The notes beneath the pieces were generated by a model that had not been told where the DNA came from, made no database searches, and worked only from the letters and a program-made list of their open reading frames with translations. Made by a program: the position numbers and the translations under genes. 64,000 bases of DNA. Source: Deltaproteobacteria bacterium. GTDB taxonomy: Bacteria > Myxococcota > Myxococcia > Myxococcales > Anaeromyxobacteraceae. The stretch is taken from the NCBI GenBank assembly GCA_016214955.1, contig JACRMN010000023.1:1-64000 (forward strand). Reading direction: 5' to 3'. Below, piece after piece: positions 16,852 to 24,967 of this stretch. Numbering within the stretch: the stretch's first letter is position 1; every line of letters begins with the position of its first letter.

Positions 16852-18261
16852 ATGGCGGACCTGCTCTCGATCCTGGCCAACGCCGCCTCCAGCCTGCAGG
16901 CCCAGCGGGCGCTCACCGCCACCGCCAGCCACAACATCCAGAACGCCAACACCCCCGGCTACGCCCGCCAGCGCGCCTCCCTCGAGGCGGTGGAGCCTGC
17001 CGAGGTGGTGAACGGCGTCTACATCGGCCGCGGCTCGACCCTCACCACCGTCACCCAGGTCCGCGACCGCTTCGTCGAGGCCCAGCTCGGAGGGGCCATC
17101 GCCAACGCCGCCCGCTCCACCGCCGAGTCGGAGGCCCTGGCCTCCCTCTCCAGCCTCGACGCCAGCGCCCAGGGCGGCCTGGGCGCGGCCATCAGCGGCT
17201 TCTACGGGGCGCTGCGGAACCTCTCCCAGAACGCCAGCGACGCCGGCCTGCGCACCACCGTGCTGGGCTCGGCCAGGACCATGGCGTACGCCTTCAACCG
17301 CACCGCCCAGGAGGTGGCCGCGGCCCGCACCGCCCTCGACAGCCAGGTGACCGGCCTCGCCGAGCAGGTGAACGAGGAGGCGCGGGCGGTCGCCGACCTC
17401 AACCTCCAGATCCGCGCCTCCCGCGTCGGCGGCCACGAGCCCAACGACCTCCTCGACCTGCGCCAGCGGCACGTCGACAAGCTGGCCGAGCTGGTGGGCG
17501 CCATCACCGTCGAGACCAGCGAGGGCGACGTCAACATGGTGCTGCCGGGCGGCGTCGGCCTGGTGGGCGGCGGGCTCCACGCCACCCTCTCCACCGCCAT
17601 CGACGTGGCCAACGACCGCCACCTCCGGCTGCAGCTCACGGCCATGGACGGCAGCGGCCCCACCGCGGTGGCCAACGCCGCCTTCTCCGGCACCCTGGGC
17701 GGCTCGCTGGCGGCCCGCGACGGCGGCCTGCGGGACACCGCCGCCAAGCTCGACCAGCTGGCCTTCGACCTCGCCGGCGCGCTCAACGCCGTCCACTCCG
17801 CCGGCGCCGGCCTCGACGGCGTCTCGGGCCGCAACCTCTTCGTGGCCCCGGCCGCGGTGAGCGGCGCGGCCGGGCGGCTCGCCGTCCAGGTCACCGACGC
17901 CAGCCAGCTGGCGGCGGCCGCGGCGCCGGTGCCCCCGGCCACCGTGGCCCCCGGCGACGCCTCCAACGCCCAGGCGCTGGTGGCCACCGAGAGCCAGGCG
18001 CTCAGCACCGGCGTCGACGTCCAGGCCACCTTCTCGGCCATCATCTCCAGCTACGGCTCCGAGACGCAGCGGGCCAGCGCCTTCGCCACCCAGGACCGGG
18101 CGATGCGGGACAACCTCGAGGGGATGCGCGAGGCCGCCTCGGGCGTCTCCATCGACGAGGAGCTCATCGAGATGCAGCGGGCGCAGCGCGGCTACGAGGC
18201 CATCGCCAAGATCATCCAGACGGCCGACGCCATGCTCCAGACGCTCATGCAGCTCCGCTAG
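16852..18261 (+). CDS. flgK: Hook-filament junction protein FlgK
   Basis: FlgK (HAP1) is the first junction protein between hook and filament. The 469-residue product has the N-terminal helical motif with SHNIQNANTPGYARQRA, a long helical region with the FlgK pattern NLNLQIRASR-like (DLNLQIRASRVGGHEPNDLL), and the C-terminal helix EMQRAQRGYEAIAKIIQTAD. Length is toward the short end for FlgK. It is co-directional with flgN and flgL. Confidence 0.95.
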   Translation: MADLLSILANAASSLQAQRALTATASHNIQNANTPGYARQRASLEAVEPAEVVNGVYIGRGSTLTTVTQVRDRFVEAQLGGAIANAARSTAESEALASLSSLDASAQGGLGAAISGFYGALRNLSQNASDAGLRTTVLGSARTMAYAFNRTAQEVAAARTALDSQVTGLAEQVNEEARAVADLNLQIRASRVGGHEPNDLLDLRQRHVDKLAELVGAITVETSEGDVNMVLPGGVGLVGGGLHATLSTAIDVANDRHLRLQLTAMDGSGPTAVANAAFSGTLGGSLAARDGGLRDTAAKLDQLAFDLAGALNAVHSAGAGLDGVSGRNLFVAPAAVSGAAGRLAVQVTDASQLAAAAAPVPPATVAPGDASNAQALVATESQALSTGVDVQATFSAIISSYGSETQRASAFATQDRAMRDNLEGMREAASGVSIDEELIEMQRAQRGYEAIAKIIQTADAMLQTLMQLR

Positions 18262-18270
18262 GAGGCCGCC

Positions 18271-19176
18271 GTGCGGGTCACCGACAGGCTCGTCTTCGAC
18301 AACGCCATCCTCAGCACCGGCAAGGCCCGCGAGGCCTCGGAGGCGGCGATGAGGCGCGCCGCCAGCGGCAGCAGGGTGGACCACCCGTCCGACGACCCGG
18401 CCGCGGCCGGCCTGATGCAGGCGCTGGGCTTCTCCGCCGCCCGCCTCGAGGCGGTGTCGCGCAACGCCGGCCTGGCCCAGAGCGAGCTCCAGTCGGCCGA
18501 CTCCGCCCTCGACCAGGTCTCGAACGCCCTGGCCCGCGCCCAGCAGCTGGCGGTGCAGATGTCCAACTCCACCTTCGGCGCCCAGGAGCGGGGCTTCGCC
18601 GCCTCCGAGGTGCAGCAGCTCGTCTCCATGGTCATCGCCGCCGGCAACACCCGCTTCGGCAACCGCTGGATCTTCGGTGGCAACCGGGACGGCGCGCCGC
18701 CCTTCGCCGACGGCACCGACCCGGTGATCCCGGCCGGCACCTACCTGGGCGACGCGGCGGTGCGCCAGGTCGAGATCGCGCCCGGCGTGCTGCAGGACGC
18801 CTCCATCCGCGGCGACGTGACCTGGAAGGGAGCCGGCGGCGGCGTGGACGTCATCGCCACGCTGCAGGGTCTCCAGGCCGCCCTGGCCAGCAACGACACG
18901 GCGGCGGTGAGGGCGGCCCTCACCCCTCTCGACGCCGCCGTGGGCCAGGTGGGCGCGGCCCGCTCGCGGGTGGGCGCCTCCATGGACGCCTTCTCCACCG
19001 CCAACGCCGCCACCAAGCTCGCCGCCGGGGAGACCCAGACCCGCGCCGACAAGCTCGGCGAGGTGGACATCGCCGAGTCCTCCATCGAGCTGGCCGCCGC
19101 CCAGCGCGCCCTGGAGGCCTCGCTCTCGGTCGCCGCCCAGGGCTTCCAGCTCTCGCTCCTCGACTACATCACCTGA
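18271..19176 (+). CDS. flgL: Hook-filament junction protein FlgL
   Basis: FlgL (HAP3) is the second junction protein and is flagellin-like. The 301-residue product has the N-terminal flagellin helix (RAASGSRVDHPSDDPAAAG), the NRWIFGGNRDGAPPF turn typical of FlgL, and a C-terminal flagellin-type helix (DIAESSIELAAAQRALEASL). It starts with GTG preceded by AGGAGG. An unassigned gene follows after 3 nt. Confidence 0.93.
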   Translation: MRVTDRLVFDNAILSTGKAREASEAAMRRAASGSRVDHPSDDPAAAGLMQALGFSAARLEAVSRNAGLAQSELQSADSALDQVSNALARAQQLAVQMSNSTFGAQERGFAASEVQQLVSMVIAAGNTRFGNRWIFGGNRDGAPPFADGTDPVIPAGTYLGDAAVRQVEIAPGVLQDASIRGDVTWKGAGGGVDVIATLQGLQAALASNDTAAVRAALTPLDAAVGQVGAARSRVGASMDAFSTANAATKLAAGETQTRADKLGEVDIAESSIELAAAQRALEASLSVAAQGFQLSLLDYIT

Positions 19177-19179
19177 CCC

Positions 19180-21456
19180 TTGGCCCCCTCGACCCTCACC
19201 GCCCGCCCGCCCCGGAGCCGCGAGCGCGCGCCCCTCCGCGGCGACGCACGCCTGGCGGCCGAGGCGCTGCTGCGCTGGCGCGCCTGGTGGATGGGCCACC
19301 ACCTTCAGCGGCCGCTCGCCTCCGCGGCCCGGCTCTTCCCGGTGATGCTCCACGCCAGCTTCCCGGTGGCCCGCCTGTCGGGCGAGGCGCCGGGCGTCGC
19401 CGGCCTCCAGTTCCGGCGCCGCTGGTCCTCGCTGGCCCGGTCCCTCGACCTCCCGCCCCCGAACCGCATGCAGCGCGGGCGCCCGCTGGTGGATGCGGTC
19501 CTCGCCATCCCCGCGCCGCGCGGCCTCGACCTGCTCCTCCTGGTGAGCGCCGAGGCCCAGCCCGAGGAGCTGGGCGCGGTGCAGGCGCGGATGGAGGCGG
19601 CCGAGTCCCTCTTCCGCGCCTTCGGCGCCCAGGTGCGGGCCAGCATCTACCCCCCGTCCCGCCTGGCGGCCGACCCCGAGGCCGGGCCGCGGGCCGTGGC
19701 CTTCGGCGCCCTCCTGGCCGGCCGGCCCTCCGCGGCCGCCTGGGCGGCCCTGGAGGAGAGCGCCAGCCGCCCCTTCGACGGCTGGATCGCCACCGCCCTG
19801 GCCGCCAGCGCTCCCACGCCGCTCGCCACCCTGGCGCTCACCCTCCTCTCCCTGCACCGCGCCCCGGGCCCGCTGGTGGCGGCCCGCGGGCTCCTGCTCG
19901 AGGGCGAGACGGCGCGGCGCCTCGCCAGCGTCGACCTCTTCGCGGTGGGCTGGGCCGGCCGCATCCCCGATCTGCACGAACCGCTGCTGGCGGCGATGGC
20001 CCGCGCCCGCCGCGACGCCGGGTCCGACCCCGCCGACCTGCCGGCGGTGCTGCGGCTCGGCGCCAGCCTGGCCGTCTCCTGCAGCGGTGCCATCCGGCGC
20101 GCCCGCGGCCAGCTCGATCGCCACACCAAGCGGCTCTGGCAGGAGGCCCTCGGCCCGGGCATGCCGCGGGTGCTGCTGCCGGCGCTCGGCGACCTGGTCC
20201 GCGCCCACGCCGCCGCACACGGCCGGCTGCCCCTCGACCCGGTGCGCGCCGGCCGCCACTACGAGGTGCGGCTCCCCGACGGCACCGCGCTGGGCCGCGG
20301 CCGCGACCCGGTGCAGGCCCGCATCCGCGCCCTCGGGCTCTGCGCCCAGGCCTGCGCCGCCAGCCAGGACCCGGCGGCCGCCGCCGACCTCTTCCACCAC
20401 CTCGACCCCACCTGGCGGGTCGTCGCCCGGCGCCTGGCGCAGCCCCGCGAGCGCCAGGCCCAGGTGCTGGTGGTCGAGGCCGGCGGCGGCTCCCGCCCCG
20501 GCCCGCCCTTCGACGTCCTCAACCGCGGCGTGGACCGGGCCATGGAGTTCGAGGGCGCGCTGGTGGTGACGGTGGCCCCGGGTCGCCGCCCCTCGGGGCG
20601 GATGCTCGCGGCGCACGAGGCGGTCGAGGCGGTCATCCGCAGCTCCGGCGACGACGTGCCCGTGGAGATCCTGGCCTCGCGCGCCGAGTCGCGCCCGGTG
20701 GCCTCGCGCCTGTCCCAGATCGCCCAGCTGGTCCGCGACACCGCCCACCACGGCCCGGTGGCGGTCGAGGCCGGGGGCCAGGTGTACCTTCCCTTCCGCG
20801 GCGGCCTGCGCCGCTACGCCCTGGATCGCTTCGCCTCCCGGCCCCGCAGCTTCACGCCCGATCCCGAGGCACCCGACCTGGCGGCCGGCCCCGGCGAGCG
20901 GCCCGCCCGCGGCCGGCTGCCGTCCGGCATGCTGGCCTGCAGGGTCACCCTCTGCGGCGACGACCAGGCGGCGCTGCTCTTCGCCAGCGGCGACGGCGGC
21001 ATGCTGCGCGAGGTCATCCCGCTCCCGGAGCTGGAGGAGCACCTGCGGGAGGTGCGGTCCATCGTCCGCGAGGCGCGCCCGCCGGCGGTGCTGACGGTCC
21101 GGCTCTCCGACGACGTCGAGGCCGAGGTGCGCCGCAGCGGCCAGGTGCGCCAGGCCACCGCGGTGGCGGTGCGCGGCAACCTTCCCCGCGTGGAGGTGGA
21201 GGTGGGAGGCGAGCGCTTCGGCGGCGGCTCCAGCCTCGGCTGGGACGCGGCCGCCGACGCCCTGCTGGCCCGCTGGCCGGCCCGGGGCGGCGGGCGGATT
21301 GGCGTCAGCGCCGTGACGGCCACCGTCCACGACAGGCCGGCCGCGCCGCTGCTCGCCGTCTGGGCCGCGTCGGTGGCACGCCGCCGCCTGCGCGTGCGCC
21401 TGGAGCGCTCCCTGAAGGCTTATCGCGAGGCAGCCGCGAGTCGAAGAACTCCCTGA
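19180..21456 (+). CDS. Unassigned 758-residue protein, possibly class I adenylate cyclase-like
   Basis: I do not firmly recognise this gene. It lies between flgL and fliC and apparently starts at TTG 3 nt after flgL; a downstream start is possible. The product is soluble and rich in Ala, Arg and Leu, with no signal peptide. By memory-based comparison, three stretches resemble E. coli class I adenylate cyclase. One is an early helix (AARLFPVMLHASFPVARL), one a strand-helix-strand unit (GLDLLLLVSAEA, then AESLFRAFGAQVRASIYPP) like its nucleotidyltransferase fold, and one a C-terminal PVEILASR...SRLSQIAQLV segment. The catalytic GS loop and the first Asp of the DxD pair are missing, so it would be inactive as a cyclase. 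This link is tentative. Confidence 0.4.
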   Translation: MAPSTLTARPPRSRERAPLRGDARLAAEALLRWRAWWMGHHLQRPLASAARLFPVMLHASFPVARLSGEAPGVAGLQFRRRWSSLARSLDLPPPNRMQRGRPLVDAVLAIPAPRGLDLLLLVSAEAQPEELGAVQARMEAAESLFRAFGAQVRASIYPPSRLAADPEAGPRAVAFGALLAGRPSAAAWAALEESASRPFDGWIATALAASAPTPLATLALTLLSLHRAPGPLVAARGLLLEGETARRLASVDLFAVGWAGRIPDLHEPLLAAMARARRDAGSDPADLPAVLRLGASLAVSCSGAIRRARGQLDRHTKRLWQEALGPGMPRVLLPALGDLVRAHAAAHGRLPLDPVRAGRHYEVRLPDGTALGRGRDPVQARIRALGLCAQACAASQDPAAAADLFHHLDPTWRVVARRLAQPRERQAQVLVVEAGGGSRPGPPFDVLNRGVDRAMEFEGALVVTVAPGRRPSGRMLAAHEAVEAVIRSSGDDVPVEILASRAESRPVASRLSQIAQLVRDTAHHGPVAVEAGGQVYLPFRGGLRRYALDRFASRPRSFTPDPEAPDLAAGPGERPARGRLPSGMLACRVTLCGDDQAALLFASGDGGMLREVIPLPELEEHLREVRSIVREARPPAVLTVRLSDDVEAEVRRSGQVRQATAVAVRGNLPRVEVEVGGERFGGGSSLGWDAAADALLARWPARGGGRIGVSAVTATVHDRPAAPLLAVWAASVARRRLRVRLERSLKAYREAAASRRTP

Positions 21457-21494
21457 AGGGCGAACGCTAGGGTCGCCCATAACCAGGAGACTCC

Positions 21495-22325
21495 ATGGCT
21501 CTCTCACTCCGTACCAACGTGGCGTCCCTCAACGCCCAGCGCAACCTCTTCAGCACCCAGAACTCCCTCGACGGCTCGATGTCGCGCCTGTCGTCGGGTA
21601 TGCGCATCACGACGGCGTCGGACGACGCCGCCGGTCTGGGTATCAGCGTTCGGCTCGAGGCGCAGATCAGCAGCTACAACCAGGCCGCCCGCAACGCCTC
21701 GGACGGCATGTCCCTCATCCAGACCGCGGAGGCGGCGCTGAACACCGCGTCGAACATCCTCTCCCGCATCCGCGAGCTGGCGATGCAGGCCGCCACCGAC
21801 ACCGTCGGCTCCACCGAGCGCGGCTACCTGAACGGCGAGAAGAACAACCTGATCTCCGAGATCGACCGCAACGCCGCCACCGCGGTCTTCAACGGGGTCA
21901 GCCTGCTCACCGCCTCGACCTCGACCCTGAACTTCCAGGTCGGCATCGGCGCCACCACCAGCGACTCCATCTCCGTCACCACGGTGGACGGGACCTCGGG
22001 CGCCGGCGGCCTCAACGTCGCCACCCTGGACCTCACCACCCAGACCGCCGCCCAGGCCGCCCTCGGCACCATCGACAGCGCCCTGAACGCCGTCTCGTCC
22101 CGCCGCGCCACCCTCGGCGCCGCCGGCAACCGGCTCCAGATGACGCTGCTCAACATCAAGACCTTCTCCGAGAGCCTCTCGGCCGCCAACTCCCGGATCC
22201 GCGACGTCGACGTGGCCGAGGAGACCTCCAAGCTGGCCCGGTCGCAGATCCTGGTGCAGGCGGGCGTCTCGGTCCTGTCGCAGGCCAACACGATGCCGCA
22301 GATCGCCCTGAAGCTCCTCGGCTAG
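21495..22325 (+). CDS. fliC: Flagellin FliC
   Basis: This is the filament subunit. The 276-residue product has conserved D0/D1 ends (NVASLNAQRNLF, SRLSSGMRITTASDDAAGLG and the C-terminal DVAEETSKLARSQILVQAGV), with a very short central region (about 140-190). It thus lacks large variable outer domains and is among the shorter flagellins. AGGAGA precedes the ATG. A strong hairpin follows the gene, before fliD. No clear sigma-28 promoter with correct spacing is visible just upstream. Confidence 0.97.
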   Translation: MALSLRTNVASLNAQRNLFSTQNSLDGSMSRLSSGMRITTASDDAAGLGISVRLEAQISSYNQAARNASDGMSLIQTAEAALNTASNILSRIRELAMQAATDTVGSTERGYLNGEKNNLISEIDRNAATAVFNGVSLLTASTSTLNFQVGIGATTSDSISVTTVDGTSGAGGLNVATLDLTTQTAAQAALGTIDSALNAVSSRRATLGAAGNRLQMTLLNIKTFSESLSAANSRIRDVDVAEETSKLARSQILVQAGVSVLSQANTMPQIALKLLG

Positions 22326-22359
22326 ACGCCGGGGCCGCAGTGAAGCAGTGAACCCGCAC

Positions 22360-22387
22360 CGCCCCGCGGCCCACCGGCCGCGGGGCG
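22360..22387 (+). terminator. Strong hairpin between fliC and fliD
   Basis: CGCCCCGCGGCC and GGCCGCGGGGCG form a perfect 12-bp stem around the loop CACC. There is no T-run. It could terminate part of the transcripts or protect the 3' end of fliC mRNA, so that flagellin exceeds FliD. Confidence 0.65.
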
Positions 22388-22399
22388 TCGGAGTCGAGA

Positions 22400-23764
22400 A
22401 TGGCGACCATCACCACAGGGGGACTCGCTTCCGGTCTCGACACCAACTCGATCATCGACAAGCTGGTCCAGATCGAGTCCCAGCAGATCAAGCTCCTGCA
22501 ACAGCAGCAGACGGGCGTGCGGTCGCAGGTCTCGGCGCTCGGCGACCTGGCCTCGAAGCTCGGCGCCCTCCAGACCGCCACCCAGTCGCTCTCCGACTCC
22601 GGCGCACTCGGGGTCAAGACCACCAGCACCAACACCGCCTTCACCGCCGCCGCCACCGCGGCCGGCCTGCCCGGCTCCTTCCAGGTCACGGTCCAGCAGC
22701 TGGCCACCAGCGCACGCGCCCGCAGCCAGGCCTTCACCTCCGACGCGGTCCGGGGAGGGACGCTCTCCCTCGACATCCGCGGCACCACCTACGACGTCAC
22801 GGTGGACGACGGCATGAGCCTCGCCGACCTGGCCTACCGCATCCGCCAGAGCGGCGCACCGGTGTCGGCCACCGTCTTCGACGACGGCGTGGGCAACAAG
22901 TACCTCTCGCTCACCGCCCGCGACAGCGGCTACCCGCAGACCGGCCTGCCCTCGGCGGCGCTGGGCGTCACCTTCAGCGCCACCGGTTCGCTGGGAACCG
23001 CTCCGGCCTTCGCCGTCACCGACGCCCAGAACGCCCACCTGGTGGTGGACGGCATCCAGTTCGAGCGCACCAGCAACACCGTCACCGATGTGGTGCCGGG
23101 CGCCTCGCTCACCCTCAGCAAGCTGAGCGACGGCGTCACCCCGCCGGCCGCGCCAGGTGGCGACCCCTCGGGCGGCACGGCCGAGACCCTGACGATGGCC
23201 ACCGACGCCGCCGTCACCCAGTCGCGGCTCAAGGGCTTCGTCGACGCCTACAACGCGCTGATGGCGGCCATCCAGAAGCAGCTCGCCGTCGCCCAGGGCG
23301 CCGACCGCGGCGCCAACCTGGCCGGCGACTCCACCGTGCGCGGGCTGCAGGCCCGGCTCCAGGCCCTGGTCAGCACCTCGGCCACCGGCCTCTCCACCGG
23401 CATCCGCTCGCTGGCCGACCTGGGGGTCAAGACGGGCCGCGACGGCACGCTCTCCATCGACTCGGCGGCGCTCTCCACCGCCCTGGGCAAGGACGCCAGC
23501 GCCGTCAACGCCATCTTCTCCACCGCCACCTCCGGCATCGCCGCCACCGTGACGGCGATGAACACCACCTACACCCGCAGCGGCGACGGCCTGTTCACGG
23601 TGCGGCAGGACACCCTCAACACCCAGATCCAGCGGCTCACCGACTCGATGGCCGCCCAGCAGAAGCGGGTCGAGCTCTACCGCCAGACCCTGGTGAAGCA
23701 GTTCACCGCCATGGAGAACGTCGTCAGCCAGTGGAAGACCGTGGGCAGCTACCTCGGCAGCTGA
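22400..23764 (+). CDS. fliD: Filament cap protein FliD
   Basis: FliD (HAP2) caps the filament tip and folds exported flagellin. The 454-residue product has the N-terminal FliD domain (TGGLASGLDTNSIIDKLVQIE), a central region, and the C-terminal domain with the helical segment QIQRLTDSMAAQQKRVELYR followed by LVKQFTAMENVVSQWKTVGSYL. Length is normal. fliS follows after 20 nt. Confidence 0.95.
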   Translation: MATITTGGLASGLDTNSIIDKLVQIESQQIKLLQQQQTGVRSQVSALGDLASKLGALQTATQSLSDSGALGVKTTSTNTAFTAAATAAGLPGSFQVTVQQLATSARARSQAFTSDAVRGGTLSLDIRGTTYDVTVDDGMSLADLAYRIRQSGAPVSATVFDDGVGNKYLSLTARDSGYPQTGLPSAALGVTFSATGSLGTAPAFAVTDAQNAHLVVDGIQFERTSNTVTDVVPGASLTLSKLSDGVTPPAAPGGDPSGGTAETLTMATDAAVTQSRLKGFVDAYNALMAAIQKQLAVAQGADRGANLAGDSTVRGLQARLQALVSTSATGLSTGIRSLADLGVKTGRDGTLSIDSAALSTALGKDASAVNAIFSTATSGIAATVTAMNTTYTRSGDGLFTVRQDTLNTQIQRLTDSMAAQQKRVELYRQTLVKQFTAMENVVSQWKTVGSYLGS

Positions 23765-23784
23765 CCAACCTCGAGGACACGTCG

Positions 23785-24165
23785 ATGAGCTACGCCAACC
23801 GCTACGCCCAGGCCCAGGCCGAGACCGCCTCCCCGGAGCGCCTGATGGTCCTGCTTTTCGAGGCCGCCCTGAAGCACATGCGCACCGCCGCCGTGGCCCT
23901 GGAGCAGGGCCGCCCCGCCGACGCCCACCGCTCGCTGTCGCGCGCCGGCGAGATCGTGGCCCAGCTCCACGCCTCCCTCGACCCTTCCCGCGCGCCCGAC
24001 CTGTGCGAGCGGCTCGGCGAGCTCTACCGCTTCGTCTGCGGCAGGCTGCTCGACGCCACCACCGGCAACGACCCGCAGAAGGCCCGCGAGGCCGAGCGGG
24101 TCTTCGCCCCCATCGCCGAGGGCTTCACCCAGGCGGTGGCCTCGCTGGGCGGCGCGCGGCCGTGA
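23785..24165 (+). CDS. fliS: Flagellin export chaperone FliS
   Basis: FliS binds the C-terminus of flagellin and prevents early polymerisation. The 126-residue helical product has the family start YANRYAQAQAETASPERLMV followed by LLFEAALKHMRTA. The order fliD-fliS is standard. Its stop overlaps the next small gene by 4 nt (GTGA). Confidence 0.95.
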   Translation: MSYANRYAQAQAETASPERLMVLLFEAALKHMRTAAVALEQGRPADAHRSLSRAGEIVAQLHASLDPSRAPDLCERLGELYRFVCGRLLDATTGNDPQKAREAERVFAPIAEGFTQAVASLGGARP

Positions 24166-24437
24166 GCGCGCCTGCGCTGCTCGAGGCGCTCGAGGCCGCC
24201 GGGCGGGCCCTCGACCAGGGCGACGCCGTGGCCGCCTCGGCCGCCATGGAGCGCGCCCAGCAGGCGCGCCTCGCCCTGGAGGCCAGCGGGCAGCGGCTCG
24301 ACCCGGCCGATCTGGCCCGGGCCCGCGAGCTGCACGCCGCCTGCGGCCGCTCCATCGAGACCTGCCGGGCGCAGCTGACCACCGCCCTGGAGCGCAGCGG
24401 CCGGTCGGTCCGGGCGGCCGAGGCCTACCGGCGCTGA
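24162..24437 (+). CDS. Small helical protein, FliT-like chaperone candidate
   Basis: The 91-residue product is predicted to be all helix, with charged Ala/Arg/Glu-rich segments (about 3-40 and 48-88). It starts at a GTG overlapping the fliS stop, which implies coupled translation. Its size and place after fliD-fliS are those of FliT, the FliD chaperone, but sequence alone does not prove this. Its last 13 nt overlap the convergent mobB 3' end. Confidence 0.6.
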   Translation: MSAPALLEALEAAGRALDQGDAVAASAAMERAQQARLALEASGQRLDPADLARARELHAACGRSIETCRAQLTTALERSGRSVRAAEAYRR

Positions 24438-24967
24438 CGCGCGGGCCGGCGCTGGCGACGCACCCAGCCCACCACCCAGGACGCGAGCCGCTCCACCTCG
24501 CCGGGCGCGAAGGTGGGCAGCGGCCGTGGCGGCGGCTCGTCGGTCACCACCGCCACCACCCCCCGGTCCTCGGCGCAGAGGAAGGCCCGGTCCACGCGCC
24601 GGCGGTGCACCTCCACGCGCGGCAGCCGCTCCCGCTTCCAGCCCTCGCCCAGCACCAGGTCGCAGGGCGGCAGGAGCCGCGCCAGCGCCCGCGGCCCGCC
24701 CGCCGGCGGCCCGAACCAGGCCAGGCCGGCCGGCCCCTCGATGGCCGCCGCCACGGCGCCGGCGCGCCGGAGCCTCTCGGTGTCCTTGCCGCGGACGTCG
24801 AGGGCGTGGCGGTGGCCGGTGTGCTTCACCACCGCCACCGCCAGGCCGCGGGCCCGCAGCGCCGGGATGAGCCGCACCAGGAGGCGCGTCTTCCCGGCGC
24901 CGCTCGGGCCGGAGAAGACCAGGAGCGGGGGCGCGCGCCGCCGGGCAGACCGTGCGCTCCCGCTCAC
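24425..24967 (-). CDS. mobB: Molybdopterin-guanine dinucleotide biosynthesis protein MobB
   Basis: MobB is a GTP-binding helper in forming the bis-MGD form of molybdenum cofactor. The 180-residue product has a P-loop GPSGAGKT near the N-terminus, then AVVKHTGHRH as in MobB (VVKHxxHxF in relatives) and the GEGWKRERLPRVEV segment. It starts at a GTG that overlaps the moeA stop, so the two are translationally coupled. Its 3' end overlaps the last flagellar gene by 13 nt. Confidence 0.9.
   Translation of the reverse strand: MSGSARSARRRAPPLLVFSGPSGAGKTRLLVRLIPALRARGLAVAVVKHTGHRHALDVRGKDTERLRRAGAVAAAIEGPAGLAWFGPPAGGPRALARLLPPCDLVLGEGWKRERLPRVEVHRRRVDRAFLCAEDRGVVAVVTDEPPPRPLPTFAPGEVERLASWVVGWVRRQRRPARQRR

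Noticed and set aside
21374-21391. TGGCACG followed by TGC inside the 758-residue gene, resembling a sigma-54 promoter for fliC
   Set aside because: No GC dinucleotide occurs at the required 10-nt spacing and TTGC is absent.
21475-21482. GCCCATAA resembling the sigma-28 -10 element just upstream of fliC
   Set aside because: The transcript would start only a few bases before the ATG and would lose the ribosome binding site; the -35 match (TGAA) is weak.
16711-21507. Very long open frame on the minus strand opposite flgK-fliC
   Set aside because: It lies antisense to several recognised flagellar genes and has the His/Gly/Ala-rich composition typical of antisense frames in this G+C range.
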